DNA of 64,000 bases from Paenibacillus terrae (GTDB taxonomy: Bacteria; Bacillota; Bacilli; Paenibacillales; Paenibacillaceae). The first letter of the stretch is position 1. Each line of letters begins with the position of its first letter. The notes below the pieces were generated by a model. That model saw nothing but the letters and a program-made list of their open reading frames with translations. It ran no database searches and was not told where the DNA came from. This document shows positions 8,517 through 17,635 of this stretch, in pieces. The position numbers and the translations under genes were made by a program. Location: positions 43,614 to 107,613 of the forward strand of contig NZ_JTHP01000010.1 in assembly GCF_000943545.1 (NCBI RefSeq), given 5' to 3'.

Positions 8517-9383
8517 ATGAATTTGTTTAAATATAAGGTCTTTCTTAGCGTAGTAGAAACAGGAAGCTTCACCAAAGCAGGAGAACTTCTCAATCTTACA
8601 CAATCCGCCATTAGCCATGCTGTTTCCGGTTTGGAACATGAATTGGGCTTGACTCTTCTGATTAGAGGACGTTCAGGCATCAAATTGACCAGCAATGGAG
8701 AACGTCTGATGAAGCATTTCAGAGAGATCGTACAAATGAACGAAAGGCTTTATCAAGAGGTCGATCTAATCAAAGGACTGGAGACCGGAACCGTAAAGAT
8801 AGGTACGTTCTCAAGTGTATCCATCCAGTGGTTGCCCGGTATTATCCATAAATTTAACGAGCAGTTCCCACTTATTGAACTGAAACTGCTCGACGGTAAC
8901 TACCATGAGATTGAGAATTGGATAGCCAGCGGAGAAGCTGATTTTGGCTTCGTTAATCTGCCTGCTTTAGACGTACTGGAAGTAGTGCCGCTAAAAAAAG
9001 AAAGAATGCTATGCGTACTGCCATCTAATCACATGCTTCGGGAGCAAACAACCATACGTGTGGATCAACTCCTCGATGAGTCCTTCATTATGCCTGCTTC
9101 TGGTTGCGACACCGATGTACGGAGAATTTTTTCACAGCATAAGCTTGCTCCGAAAATCAAATATGAATTAGAAGATGATCATGCCATTATGGCTATGGTG
9201 CAAAACGGACTGGGCGTAAGTATTCTTCCGGAAATGATTTTAGTTCAAAATCCTTATGAACTTTGTATTCGACCTTTGGATGGGCCATATTCACGTTCCA
9301 TTGGTATTGCTGCTGCTTCTTTGAAGAACATGGCTCCAGCCGCCAAAAAGTGTATGAACTTCATTGCTGAATGGATTCGCTAG
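8517..9383 (+). CDS. LysR-family transcriptional regulator
   Basis: LysR-type regulator of 288 residues. The N-terminal helix-turn-helix (about residues 1-60, LTQSAISHAVSGLEHELG) is followed by an effector domain. ATG at 8517 is chosen because TAGGAGG precedes it by 4-5 bases; upstream in-frame codons lack a site. It is divergent from the small monooxygenase gene at 8032-8361 across about 155 bases, the usual arrangement for a LysR regulator and its target. The inducer is unknown. Confidence 0.9.
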   Translation: MNLFKYKVFLSVVETGSFTKAGELLNLTQSAISHAVSGLEHELGLTLLIRGRSGIKLTSNGERLMKHFREIVQMNERLYQEVDLIKGLETGTVKIGTFSSVSIQWLPGIIHKFNEQFPLIELKLLDGNYHEIENWIASGEADFGFVNLPALDVLEVVPLKKERMLCVLPSNHMLREQTTIRVDQLLDESFIMPASGCDTDVRRIFSQHKLAPKIKYELEDDHAIMAMVQNGLGVSILPEMILVQNPYELCIRPLDGPYSRSIGIAAASLKNMAPAAKKCMNFIAEWIR

Positions 9384-9433
9384 TAATCAATACATTAATA
9401 GCTATACATCCTGTTTAATTCAAAGACAAATAA

Positions 9434-10627
9434 TTATTGCCCGTCTGACCACGGCAAGGGATTTTCAAAGTCAGACCAATCCATGTTCATCTCCGTATCG
9501 TTCAGTAGACATTGATCCAGTTCTATTTCCAGGTCCGATTGCTTCATTCCGATACCAATCATGACAATTTCGTTCATGCGGTCACCCCATTGCTCGTCCC
9601 AATTGTCCAGAGCTTCAGGGTTGGCTGCGACGATCTCCTGCCGTTCTTCCTCGGACAACGCCGCAAGCCAGCTTCCTGCCGGTCCGAACTGAATGGAGGG
9701 CCCTGCCTGGCTGATACTGGCTGCCCAATCCTGAGGGGTCGCAATCCAGGCCAAACCTTTGGCACGAACGACCTCCTCCGGCCAGTAGCTCATAAATTCA
9801 GCCAATCTGGCAGGATGAAACGGTCTTCTGCGGCGATATACAAATGAATTGATTCCATATTCGTCCGTTTCCGGTGTATGGCTCTCTAGCTCCAGCTCAC
9901 GAATCCATCCGGCGGATTGGCTGGCCTTGTCAAAGTTAAACAATCCTGTGTTCAAAATGTCCGAAGGAGCGACCTGTCCTTTGGAAGTACGAATGATTCT
10001 GGCTTCAGGCTGCAATCTGCGCAGCACGCCCTCAAGTTTGTCCAGCTCCGCAGGCTGAACCAAATCGCATTTATTCAGAATCAGTACATCACAGGTTTCA
10101 ATCTGGTCAATCAGTAAGTCCGAAATATCACGCGTGTCGTCTTCTCCCGTAGCCTGCCTGCGATCCAGCAGCGTTTCTCCCGATTCAAAATCATGCCAGA
10201 AACGGTTCGCATCGACCACAGTCACCATACAATCGAGCTTTGCCAAGGAAGCCAAATCAATGCCTGTCCCTTCATCGGCGTACGTAAAGGTTTGAGCGAT
10301 AGGCACAGGTTCGCTGATCCCTGTGGATTCGATTAAAATATAATCAAACTCGCCTTGTTCCGCCAGCTTCTTGACTTCCAGCAGCAGGTCTTCACGCAAT
10401 GTGCAGCAAATACAGCCGTTGGACAGCTCAACCAGTTTCTCTTCTGTTCTGGACAAGCCACCTTCTTTTTTTACCAGTTCGGCGTCAATGTTCACTTCGC
10501 TCATGTCATTGACGATCACGGCCACTTTCATTCCATCTCGATTGTTTAACACATGATTTAAAATCGTTGTTTTCCCTGCCCCCAAATATCCACTCAGCAC
10601 CGTTACCGGGATTACTTTCTTATTCAT
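9434..10627 (-). CDS. zagA: Zinc-regulated GTPase metalloprotein activator ZagA (CobW/COG0523)
   Basis: COG0523 GTPase, 397 residues, made under zinc starvation to deliver Zn to client enzymes such as GTP cyclohydrolase (known for B. subtilis ZagA/YciC). Visible: Walker A GYLGAGKTT at 13-21, the metal-binding CICC at 72-75, ESTGISEP switch region and the NKCD guanine motif, then a C-terminal CobW_C domain. Ribosome site AAGGGAG precedes ATG 10627. A near-consensus Zur box lies 50 bases upstream, which strongly supports the ZagA assignment over other CobW paralogues. Confidence 0.9.
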   Translation of the reverse strand: MNKKVIPVTVLSGYLGAGKTTILNHVLNNRDGMKVAVIVNDMSEVNIDAELVKKEGGLSRTEEKLVELSNGCICCTLREDLLLEVKKLAEQGEFDYILIESTGISEPVPIAQTFTYADEGTGIDLASLAKLDCMVTVVDANRFWHDFESGETLLDRRQATGEDDTRDISDLLIDQIETCDVLILNKCDLVQPAELDKLEGVLRRLQPEARIIRTSKGQVAPSDILNTGLFNFDKASQSAGWIRELELESHTPETDEYGINSFVYRRRRPFHPARLAEFMSYWPEEVVRAKGLAWIATPQDWAASISQAGPSIQFGPAGSWLAALSEEERQEIVAANPEALDNWDEQWGDRMNEIVMIGIGMKQSDLEIELDQCLLNDTEMNMDWSDFENPLPWSDGQ

Positions 10628-10676
10628 TGGTGGTACGCTCCCTTTAATATAAACTCATCTTCATCATACTTTTTGT

Positions 10677-10697
10677 AAATCGTAATAATTACTATTA
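10677..10697. promoter_or_regulatory. Zur box upstream of zagA
   Basis: AAATCGTAATAATTACTATTA closely matches the Bacillus Zur consensus, an inverted repeat AAATCGTAATnATTACGATTT, with one intact half. Zinc-loaded Zur would repress zagA here. Confidence 0.8.
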
Positions 10698-10784
10698 ATA
10701 CAGCTATTCAGTAATATACCTGATCCCTTTCGCCTTGTCAACAGCGAAGAAACCCTTGAAATGAATCATAAAAAGTTATTAATA

Positions 10785-10804
10785 TATGATAATAACGATA
10801 CTTA
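10785..10804. promoter_or_regulatory. Possible second Zur half-site
   Basis: On the minus strand AAGTATCGTTATTATCATAT keeps the ATCGT half of a Zur box but the other half is degenerate. It lies immediately upstream of the transporter gene at 10823. Confidence 0.3.
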
Positions 10805-10822
10805 AAGAATAAGGTGAATGTT

Positions 10823-11758
10823 TTGCGATCAATCTGGCTAGGTGCATTGGCTGCTTTCTTTTTTGCTTTTACTTTTGTTCTCAATCGGTCAATGGAGCTA
10901 TCAGGGGGGAGCTGGATATGGAGTGCTTCTTTGCGATATCTGTTTATGCTCCCCATTTTATTCGTCATCGTCTTGACCCAACATAAGCTTAAACCTCTTT
11001 GGAACGTCATGAGAGAACAAGCGTGGACCTGGATTCTATGGAGCTTCGTCGGGTTTGGATTGTTTTATGCTCCATTGTGTTTCGCATCGGCTTATTCCCC
11101 AGGCTGGCTGATCGCTGGAACGTGGCAAATTACTATTATTTCCGGTTCTTTGCTCGTCCCGTTATTTACTGAAATTGTGCAAACGGAGAACGGTCCTTTA
11201 AAAGTACGAGGGAAAATCCCCATTCAGGGACTTATGATGTCTTTGGTTATTTTACTCGGCATTATTCTCATGCAAATCGAACAGTCGCAATCCATTTCTG
11301 CTCAAGATTTTTTATTCGGTATCCTGCCTGTCGTACTCGCTTCATTTGCCTATCCACTAGGTAATCGTAAAATGATGGAAGTTTGTGCAGGACGGTTAGA
11401 TGCCTATCAACGTGTACTCGGGATGACTTTAGCCAGTTTGCCGTTCTGGCTACTACTTTCGTTATACGGGGTTTTTAGCGTGGGATTGCCGAGCCAGGAG
11501 CAAACGATACAATCTGCTTTGGTGGCCGTGTTTTCAGGGGTGATCGCTACAGTCCTGTTTTTTAAAGCCACAGATCAGGTTCGTGGAAATATGCAAGAGT
11601 TAGCAACGGTTGAAGCGACACAATCTCTGGAAGTGCTTTTCGCATTAATGGGAGAACTGATCTTTTTATCTATGCAGATTCCTTCCCTTATATCATGGAT
11701 CGGTATGTTCATCGTTATCCTCGGCATGATTCTGCACAGTTATAGTACACATGAATAA
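10823..11758 (+). CDS. DMT-family transporter (EmrE-type multidrug/metabolite efflux)
   Basis: Integral membrane protein of about ten hydrophobic segments, 311 residues, of the drug/metabolite transporter superfamily (EmrE-type domain). The start is uncertain: AAGGTGA at 10811-10817 fits TTG at 10823, while the alternative GTG at 10814 lies inside that site. Substrate is not predictable. It is divergent from zagA across about 195 bases that hold a good Zur box and a possible second half-site, so zinc-linked control is possible but unproven. Confidence 0.82.
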   Translation: MRSIWLGALAAFFFAFTFVLNRSMELSGGSWIWSASLRYLFMLPILFVIVLTQHKLKPLWNVMREQAWTWILWSFVGFGLFYAPLCFASAYSPGWLIAGTWQITIISGSLLVPLFTEIVQTENGPLKVRGKIPIQGLMMSLVILLGIILMQIEQSQSISAQDFLFGILPVVLASFAYPLGNRKMMEVCAGRLDAYQRVLGMTLASLPFWLLLSLYGVFSVGLPSQEQTIQSALVAVFSGVIATVLFFKATDQVRGNMQELATVEATQSLEVLFALMGELIFLSMQIPSLISWIGMFIVILGMILHSYSTHE

Positions 11759-11862
11759 AAAAATCCTCCCTCGGATGATGCCTAAAAAGACAGATCACGT
11801 TTAGCGCAGGATTATTCTGTTCATGATCGCTTATCGTTCAGGTTCTGACAGGGCAATCTAGT

Positions 11863-11910
11863 AAAGAAGCAGCAGACTCAGGAGACTACTCCTGATCTGC
11901 TGCTTCTTTG
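11863..11910. terminator. Bidirectional terminator
   Basis: AAAGAAGCAGCAGA.TCAGGAG pairs with CTCCTGA.TCTGCTGCTTCTTT, a nearly perfect stem of about 20 bp between convergent genes. Confidence 0.85.
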
Positions 11911-11946
11911 TGATTCGCTTCTTGTCTTCGATAGGAAGATGCTAAA

Positions 11947-12921
11947 TTACCATGCGTAGGCTTCCGGCGCAGGTTTGCCGGGGCCAGGGAAAATCTCATT
12001 CAGCTTGGTAAGAACATCCTCGCTCAATTTGACCTCAGGCACACGCAGAGCATCCTCCAGCTGATCCAATGTCCGTGGGCCGATAATCGGAGCCGTTACG
12101 GCCGGATGAGACAATACCCAAGCCAGCGCAATCACGTCTTCCTTTTCGCCCAGCTCGCGGGACAACGCTGCAAATTGCTCCAGCTTCCCACGATTTTGTT
12201 CAATCTTTTCCTTGGAACGTGCGCTACGCGAGCCTGTGCCTGCCAATGCATTACGTCCCAGCAATCCGCCAGCCAGCGGGCTCCATGGAATAACACCGAG
12301 TCCCAGCTCCTGAGCCGCAGGTAATACCTCTAGCTCGGCGGAACGCTCATTCAGGTTATACAAATGCTGCTCGGATACAAGCCCCAAAAAACGGCGTGCC
12401 TTCGCTTCGGCCTGCGCAACAGCAATATGCCAGCCCGCAAAGTTACTGGAACCGATATAATCGACTTGTCCCCGATCCACAACCGACTCGAATACACCCC
12501 ACAGCTCATCCCATGACACGTTTCGGTCAATATGATGCATCTGATACAGCTCGATATGATCGGTCTGCAAACGTTTCAGAGAAGCATCCAAATGACGGCG
12601 AATTTTGTAAGCTGACAAGCCTGATCCTGTGTTCGGCCCGTCGTTCTCATTTTTCATATCCCCGTATACCTTCGTCGCAAGCACGACCTTCTCGCGTCTT
12701 CCGCCACCCTGCTGGAACCAGCGTCCGATAATTTCCTCCGTCCACCCTCTGCGGTCATGACCATATACATTGGCTGTATCAAAGAAATTAATGCCCGCAT
12801 CCAGCGCAGCATCCATAATTTTAAACGCTTCCTTTTCTTCGGTTTCCGGCCCAAAATTCATCGTGCCCAGACACAACCGACTAACCTTTAAGCCTGACTT
12901 TCCCAAGTATGAATACTCCAT
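11947..12921 (-). CDS. Aldo/keto reductase
   Basis: NADPH-dependent aldo/keto reductase, 324 residues, (alpha/beta)8 barrel. Family features: CLGTMNFG near the N-terminus, FDTANVYG with the catalytic Asp and Tyr, LATKVYGD with the lysine, and YQMHHID with the histidine. The C-terminal PIIGPRTLDQLEDAL nucleotide-binding segment is intact. GGGAGG precedes ATG 12921. Physiological substrate is not predictable. Monocistronic, followed by a strong terminator. Confidence 0.92.
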   Translation of the reverse strand: MEYSYLGKSGLKVSRLCLGTMNFGPETEEKEAFKIMDAALDAGINFFDTANVYGHDRRGWTEEIIGRWFQQGGGRREKVVLATKVYGDMKNENDGPNTGSGLSAYKIRRHLDASLKRLQTDHIELYQMHHIDRNVSWDELWGVFESVVDRGQVDYIGSSNFAGWHIAVAQAEAKARRFLGLVSEQHLYNLNERSAELEVLPAAQELGLGVIPWSPLAGGLLGRNALAGTGSRSARSKEKIEQNRGKLEQFAALSRELGEKEDVIALAWVLSHPAVTAPIIGPRTLDQLEDALRVPEVKLSEDVLTKLNEIFPGPGKPAPEAYAW

Positions 12922-13124
12922 ATTGCCTCCCGCCTTTGCCTAAGAATTTTAAATACCGTAAAAATCCCATGCCAAAAAAGACCATACTTATTTCATTAAC
13001 CAGAAAACACCACTTTGAAACACCCCGAAATGGTAATATATTTTTTAGCGCATACAAAAAAGCCCCACGCACTACCGAAGCAGCAAGCGCGATGCCATCC
13101 CCCCTCATACTACCCGCCGTATGT

Positions 13125-13257
13125 AAAAAAGAAAGTGACTTTACGGTGGTAGCCCCAGCGGAGCGGAGGATTTGAATCTGTAGAAGCGCCAGCGATCGTA
13201 AGATCAAATCCTTCGCGGAGCCGCTCACTTCAACCACCGTAACTCACTCTTTTTTAA
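13125..13257. repeat. Long inverted-repeat (hairpin) element, copy A
   Basis: Outer arms AAAAAAGAAAGTGACTTTACGGTGGT and ACCACCGTAACTCACTCTTTTTT pair, and inner arms GCGGAGGATTTGA / TCAAATCCTTCGC also pair, giving a stem-loop of about 130 bases between the reductase and the YhgE-type gene. The minus-strand T-run lets it end the YhgE transcript. The inner core CAGCGATCGTAAGA recurs in the element at 50006. The rest of the gap (12922-13124) shows no gene. Confidence 0.75.
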
Positions 13258-13260
13258 CAA

Positions 13261-15936
13261 TCAAGGAATCAATTTCGTCTCTTTCGCTCGCTCAGCCATC
13301 TTCTTCGTATACTTGCTGAGCGGCTTCTTAAATACCAATCCAAACAGGAAGCAAACCCCGATAAATACAAACAGCATCACCACATCACGTGTCACCGTCG
13401 AAGGCAGCATCCCCCCTACCGTTTCCCGTAACAGACTAACCGCATAGGTGAAAGGAACGAACGGATTCAATGCTTGAAAAAACGGCGTACTCGTCGCAAT
13501 CGGGAATGTGCCCCCTGAGCTGGAGAACTGAAGCACCAGCAAGATAACCGCCAGCCCCTTACCGATATTGCCAAACACCGAAACCAGTGTATAGGTCATA
13601 GCTGTGAATACGAGACTGATCAGTATGGAGGAAAGTACAAATGACACTTTGGCATCCACATATGCCCCGAGCAGGAACAAGTCACCGAGCGACACGCTAA
13701 GCGCCTGAAATATACCGATAGTGGAGAACGTCATAAGCCGTCCGAAGTACACTTGGTAGCTTTTGTATTTACCTTCCGAGTCTTCCACATCTACCCTGAA
13801 CATCGACACCAGCAGCATTGCACCTACCCAAATCGACAATGTGGTATAAAAAGGCGACATCGCAGAACCATAGTTCGGAATCGGATAAATACGCTCCTGT
13901 TTCAATGAAACCGGACTACCGAGAAAATCGCTCTCCTGTTTCACATCCCCCTTGAGCAATGCAATGGCCCGTCCAAGGGCATTTTCGCCTTTGAGCTTGC
14001 GAATCGTGTCTGCGGCCTGACGTATGGAATCCTCAGCAGCAGGAAGATCCGTTCTCACAAAATTGGCGACCTGGTGCACCGCATGTTCTGCCTCAGGAAA
14101 CTTGTTCTCAATCAGGTCAGCCATTTTGACAAACTGCTGCTCCGCCTTCGGCAAATCGTTGCGCACAAAATCCGCCGCCTGATGAATCTTACTTTTAACT
14201 GCTGGCAAATCGTTATTCACGAAGTCCGCTGCTTTGTTTACAGCATTCGTAAATTCGCCCATTCGTCCCTGAATCGTCGTAGCCGCTTCATGCAGCTTTT
14301 GCCGGTATTGCGGCAGATCCTGCTGGAGACGGGTCAGTTCTTCCTGACCGAATTGTGCGGCAGCCTGAGCGTCGTTTAATATTTTTTCAATATTCGGTAG
14401 CTGCTCTTGGGCCGTATTCAGCACATTCGCAGAATTGCGGGCAACGGTCTTAATTTGATCCAACGCTTTTTGAATGGCTGGTGCGTATTCCGTATCATAG
14501 TTGCCCAAAATGCTGTCAATCCCGCTGCTGATTTCTCCAGCAAGGCGGTCAGCGTTATCCAGGAGATTTTGTGCAGGCTTCTCGCCGTGCTGAATGGCAT
14601 CCCCGATGCTTGTAACCGTGCTATTCAAGCGACGGAAACGGTCCTCTACACCGCTCACACGGGAAATGAGCGAATCCAGCGGCTGACTCGGCAAATATCC
14701 GTTAACACGGGACAGCAACTGAGAAATACGATCCAGCACTCCCACGGCAGTGGTCAGTCTTCCGCTAACCCGATTCACCGCAGCCTGTGCTGCTTTAGGA
14801 TCAAAACCAACACCGCGGATGATCCCTGTGATCTCCGAAACTTCATTTGCCATTTGCTGTACCAACTGTAAATCCTCTTTGACCACCGTTCCGATTGAAT
14901 CAAGCGCACCATCATTTTTATCCAGAAAGTCAAGCAATCCGGTTGTAAAATCCTTGCCCGCATTCGCAATTTGTTGTACTTCCGGCAACGCTTTTTGTGC
15001 GGCATTAATGACCTTAAGCGCCGTTTGCGTGTCCTCCAATGCCGTAGCCAATGCGCTTTCTACCTTACCGAAATTTTGATCCAGCTCCACGATCCGATCT
15101 CCGGCCTTTTGAATATCCGGCAGCCTTTTTTGTATATCTAAAATAGCCGCCGCCACCTTGTCCAGCTCGGGCAAGTTTTTTTCAATTTTGAGCACCAGAT
15201 CGCCAGCACGGTTAATTTCAGGGATTTTCTCCTTCAATGCGATGATCTTTTGTCCCTGTGCCTTAATTTTCGGCAAATTCTGCTCCAGCTCGATTGCCTG
15301 CTTGCCTAACCTGTCGATATCCGGCAGTCGGTTGTTCAGCTCCAGCACCCGGTTCTCAATGTTGCGAATGGTTGGCAGCTCCTCCTCCAGCTTCACCCCG
15401 GCTTCCTTTAACTTGGTTAGTACGGCCCGACTAGCGGTTTCAATAAAGTTTTGGCTAATCTGATTCGTCAGAGCGGTTGCTCCGGAAGATGTAATTTTCG
15501 GTGCGACCGCATTAATTTTTTCATTGACGGCGTAATCAATCTCTGGCTTTTGCGGATTTTCCGTGAGCACGCTCGTAATTTTTTCGGAAAAATCCCTTGG
15601 AATGAGCAGACTCGCGTAATAATCTCCGTTCAGCACACCTTTTCTCGCTTCTGCTTCGTTGACAAAGGTCCAGCCCAGTTTCTTGTTATTTTGAAGGTTA
15701 TGCAAAACCTCGTCACCGATATTAATCTTCTTCCCGTTCACCTCAGCACCCTGATCCTGACTCGTTACTGCAATTTTAATACCAGATGTATTCGCATAAG
15801 GATCCCACATTGCTTTCAAATTTACCCATGCATAGACGGAAGGCAAAAGAATGATACCTATGACTAATAAAGTCCCGGTTGATACTTTGAATACATTTTT
15901 CCAGTCTGTTAAGTAGATTTGCCATATCTTCCGCAA
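13261..15936 (-). CDS. YhgE/Pip-domain membrane protein with coiled-coil repeats
   Basis: Large membrane protein, 891 residues from TTG at 15936 (AAGGAG 8 bases upstream; an in-frame GTG at 15987 lacks a site). Order: one N-terminal transmembrane helix (about 20-40), an extracellular YhgE/Pip N-domain, about 500 residues of predicted helix with two sets of roughly 22-residue repeats (LPxI...G..I..LE and ADFVxNDLPxAE), then five or six C-terminal transmembrane segments of ABC-2/phage-infection-protein type. Relatives include phage receptor Pip and T7SS component EsaA/YueB. Role is unknown; export of a surface factor or phage adsorption are possibilities. Confidence 0.88.
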   Translation of the reverse strand: MRKIWQIYLTDWKNVFKVSTGTLLVIGIILLPSVYAWVNLKAMWDPYANTSGIKIAVTSQDQGAEVNGKKINIGDEVLHNLQNNKKLGWTFVNEAEARKGVLNGDYYASLLIPRDFSEKITSVLTENPQKPEIDYAVNEKINAVAPKITSSGATALTNQISQNFIETASRAVLTKLKEAGVKLEEELPTIRNIENRVLELNNRLPDIDRLGKQAIELEQNLPKIKAQGQKIIALKEKIPEINRAGDLVLKIEKNLPELDKVAAAILDIQKRLPDIQKAGDRIVELDQNFGKVESALATALEDTQTALKVINAAQKALPEVQQIANAGKDFTTGLLDFLDKNDGALDSIGTVVKEDLQLVQQMANEVSEITGIIRGVGFDPKAAQAAVNRVSGRLTTAVGVLDRISQLLSRVNGYLPSQPLDSLISRVSGVEDRFRRLNSTVTSIGDAIQHGEKPAQNLLDNADRLAGEISSGIDSILGNYDTEYAPAIQKALDQIKTVARNSANVLNTAQEQLPNIEKILNDAQAAAQFGQEELTRLQQDLPQYRQKLHEAATTIQGRMGEFTNAVNKAADFVNNDLPAVKSKIHQAADFVRNDLPKAEQQFVKMADLIENKFPEAEHAVHQVANFVRTDLPAAEDSIRQAADTIRKLKGENALGRAIALLKGDVKQESDFLGSPVSLKQERIYPIPNYGSAMSPFYTTLSIWVGAMLLVSMFRVDVEDSEGKYKSYQVYFGRLMTFSTIGIFQALSVSLGDLFLLGAYVDAKVSFVLSSILISLVFTAMTYTLVSVFGNIGKGLAVILLVLQFSSSGGTFPIATSTPFFQALNPFVPFTYAVSLLRETVGGMLPSTVTRDVVMLFVFIGVCFLFGLVFKKPLSKYTKKMAERAKETKLIP

Positions 15937-16103
15937 CTTCACCACTCCTTGTATGTACATTAACCTGTCGTCCAGTGTTGTATGCACACGTATTGTAAAC
16001 GATTCGAGCGAATGAAGCCAATTATTGTGTATATACTGACAAGCTCATCTTCAATAATATGCGGGGTACATGATATAATAAATGGGCATGGAGATGATCT
16101 TGA

Positions 16104-16745
16104 ATGAGCGAGCTACTGGACCCACGAAATGACTTTGTGTTTAAACGTAATGAATTCTTATACGGATAAAGATGCTCCACTTGATAAGCAATCCATTTTT
16201 GACATTTGGGCCAAAACGGCAACAGGCAAGCATATTAACGTGGAAATGCAGCTATTTAATAAATATGATATTGAAAAACGAACTCTGTTTTATTGGAGTA
16301 AAAGATATTCGGGTCAGTAATTATCGAAGGTAAATGATACGTCCGTTCCAGTGGAAGGTGGCTTAATTAATTGGCTTCTCTTTCTGAAAGGGGCTGACAA
16401 ATCCAACTGGGAGGTGCTTACCGTGAATGAACCAACTTTAAAAAAAGCGATGGATACACTCGAGTTCCTAAGTCAGGATCGGGAAGCGCGGCGTTTGTAC
16501 GAGGAACGTCAAAAATACCTTTATGACGAAGCTTCTATGATTGAGTGGGCCACGGAAAAAGGTCTGAAAAAGGGGCTAAAAGAAGGTTTGGCTAAAGGTT
16601 TGGAAGAAGGACTGACTAAAGGCGAGCGTCAAAAAGCTGTTGAAATCGCAAGGAACATGTATCTTTAGGTATTGAGATTGAAGTTATTGCCAAAGCGAGC
16701 GGATTATCTGAATCCGAGGTTCAATCATTGAAACCGATTCAATAA
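16104..16745 (+). pseudogene. Decayed Rpn/PD-(D/E)XK nuclease family transposase gene
   Basis: Remnant of a recombination-promoting-nuclease type gene (often named PD-(D/E)XK nuclease family transposase). The start MSELLDPRNDFVFKR is typical. The frame is broken soon after; a middle fragment (DIWAKTATGKHINVEMQLF) keeps the ExQ core of the nuclease fold; a later frame (16351-16668) ends in the family's repeated KGLKEGLAKGLEEGL linker; a final frameshift separates the tail IEVIAKASGLSESEV. Several deletions and at least two frameshifts make it non-functional. An ancestral gene would be near 900 bases. Confidence 0.8.
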
Positions 16746-16779
16746 TTTATTTTTAACAAAGCGTTTAACCCTGAAAACT

Positions 16780-16813
16780 CGCCTTGTTCTCTCTAAAGAA
16801 CAAGGCGCTTTTT
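16780..16813 (+). terminator. Terminator after decayed nuclease gene
   Basis: CGCCTTGTTCT / AGAACAAGGCG stem with a 6-base loop, followed by CTTTTTGA on the plus strand. Confidence 0.8.
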
Positions 16814-16837
16814 GAGTTCCCCTCCCACGAAGAAACA

Positions 16838-16885
16838 ACAAGAAGCCCCTCAGACCTAATTCATAGGCTCAAGGAGCTTCTTTAT
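16838..16885 (-). terminator. Terminator after DUF2062 gene
   Basis: AAGAAGCCCCTCAG.CCTA pairs imperfectly with TAGGCT.AAGGAGCTTCTT; it lies just beyond the minus-strand stop at 16893. Confidence 0.6.
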
Positions 16886-16892
16886 CGCTACG

Positions 16893-17501
16893 TTATCCGT
16901 TTTTTAATAATCTGGCCCCTGAAAAGGCTGCGCCGTGACGCAGTTTCCGCTTTTCCAGCCGTTTATGCAAGGAACGGTTATACAGAACTTGAATGACAAA
17001 ATACGAGATAACCCCTAGGACCACGCCGAAAATCGACATGCCAATCAGAATGTGCAGTCCTCCATGCAGCAGGTCTCTGAATACAGACCAGTTTCCATGA
17101 AACAGCTCCATAAAGGAATGCTCGTGGAGCCTGCCTCCCCGTACATGTACCGGGTAATGGGACGGATAAATCCAAGCTCCCAATTGCTTGGCGAACGGCA
17201 TCAGCACAATCGGCAAAAAGGTCAGCTTACCTACAACGTTGCCCACAATTGCCGCAGGCAGCGAGCCGCCGGACAGCCGGACAATCGGATAAAACACGAG
17301 ATACACCAGTGAAGCCGTGGAGATAACAATCATCTCCAGAGCGAAGCCGATGGCAAAGCCCAGAGAGATTTTCTTCACTCCACCCGGCGCACGCAACAGC
17401 TTGATGAAATTCAGGCGAATCGCCCGCCATATATTTTGAAACACATTATATTTCTTCTTCGATTGGTTAGGTCTGAGCCTTTTCGGATTGAGCTTTATCA
17501 A
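16893..17501 (-). CDS. DUF2062 domain-containing membrane protein
   Basis: Membrane protein of 202 residues with a DUF2062 domain: three or four hydrophobic segments and the conserved APGGVKKISLGFAIGFALE and NVVGKLTFLPIV segments. TTG at 17501 is chosen because GAAGGAG lies 8 bases upstream; the longer in-frame extension to 17561 has no site. Function is unknown; in some bacteria DUF2062 is fused to glycosyltransferases. It stands alone between the nuclease remnant and glgP. Confidence 0.8.
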   Translation of the reverse strand: MIKLNPKRLRPNQSKKKYNVFQNIWRAIRLNFIKLLRAPGGVKKISLGFAIGFALEMIVISTASLVYLVFYPIVRLSGGSLPAAIVGNVVGKLTFLPIVLMPFAKQLGAWIYPSHYPVHVRGGRLHEHSFMELFHGNWSVFRDLLHGGLHILIGMSIFGVVLGVISYFVIQVLYNRSLHKRLEKRKLRHGAAFSGARLLKNG

Positions 17502-17635
17502 TAGGAGGACTCCTTCAACAGTACAATTCAAGTTCAGGAATGAGGTTATACAGCTACCCATCCTTACTTATGTCTATACTGTCATTATAACCCTCAGCGT
17601 TCGAAAAGCAATGCCATTCCGCCTGTTTCGCCGTA

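Noticed and set aside
12881..13237. Open frames on both strands in the gap between reductase and YhgE genes
   Set aside because: They run through the hairpin element, lack ribosome sites, and composition is not coding-like.
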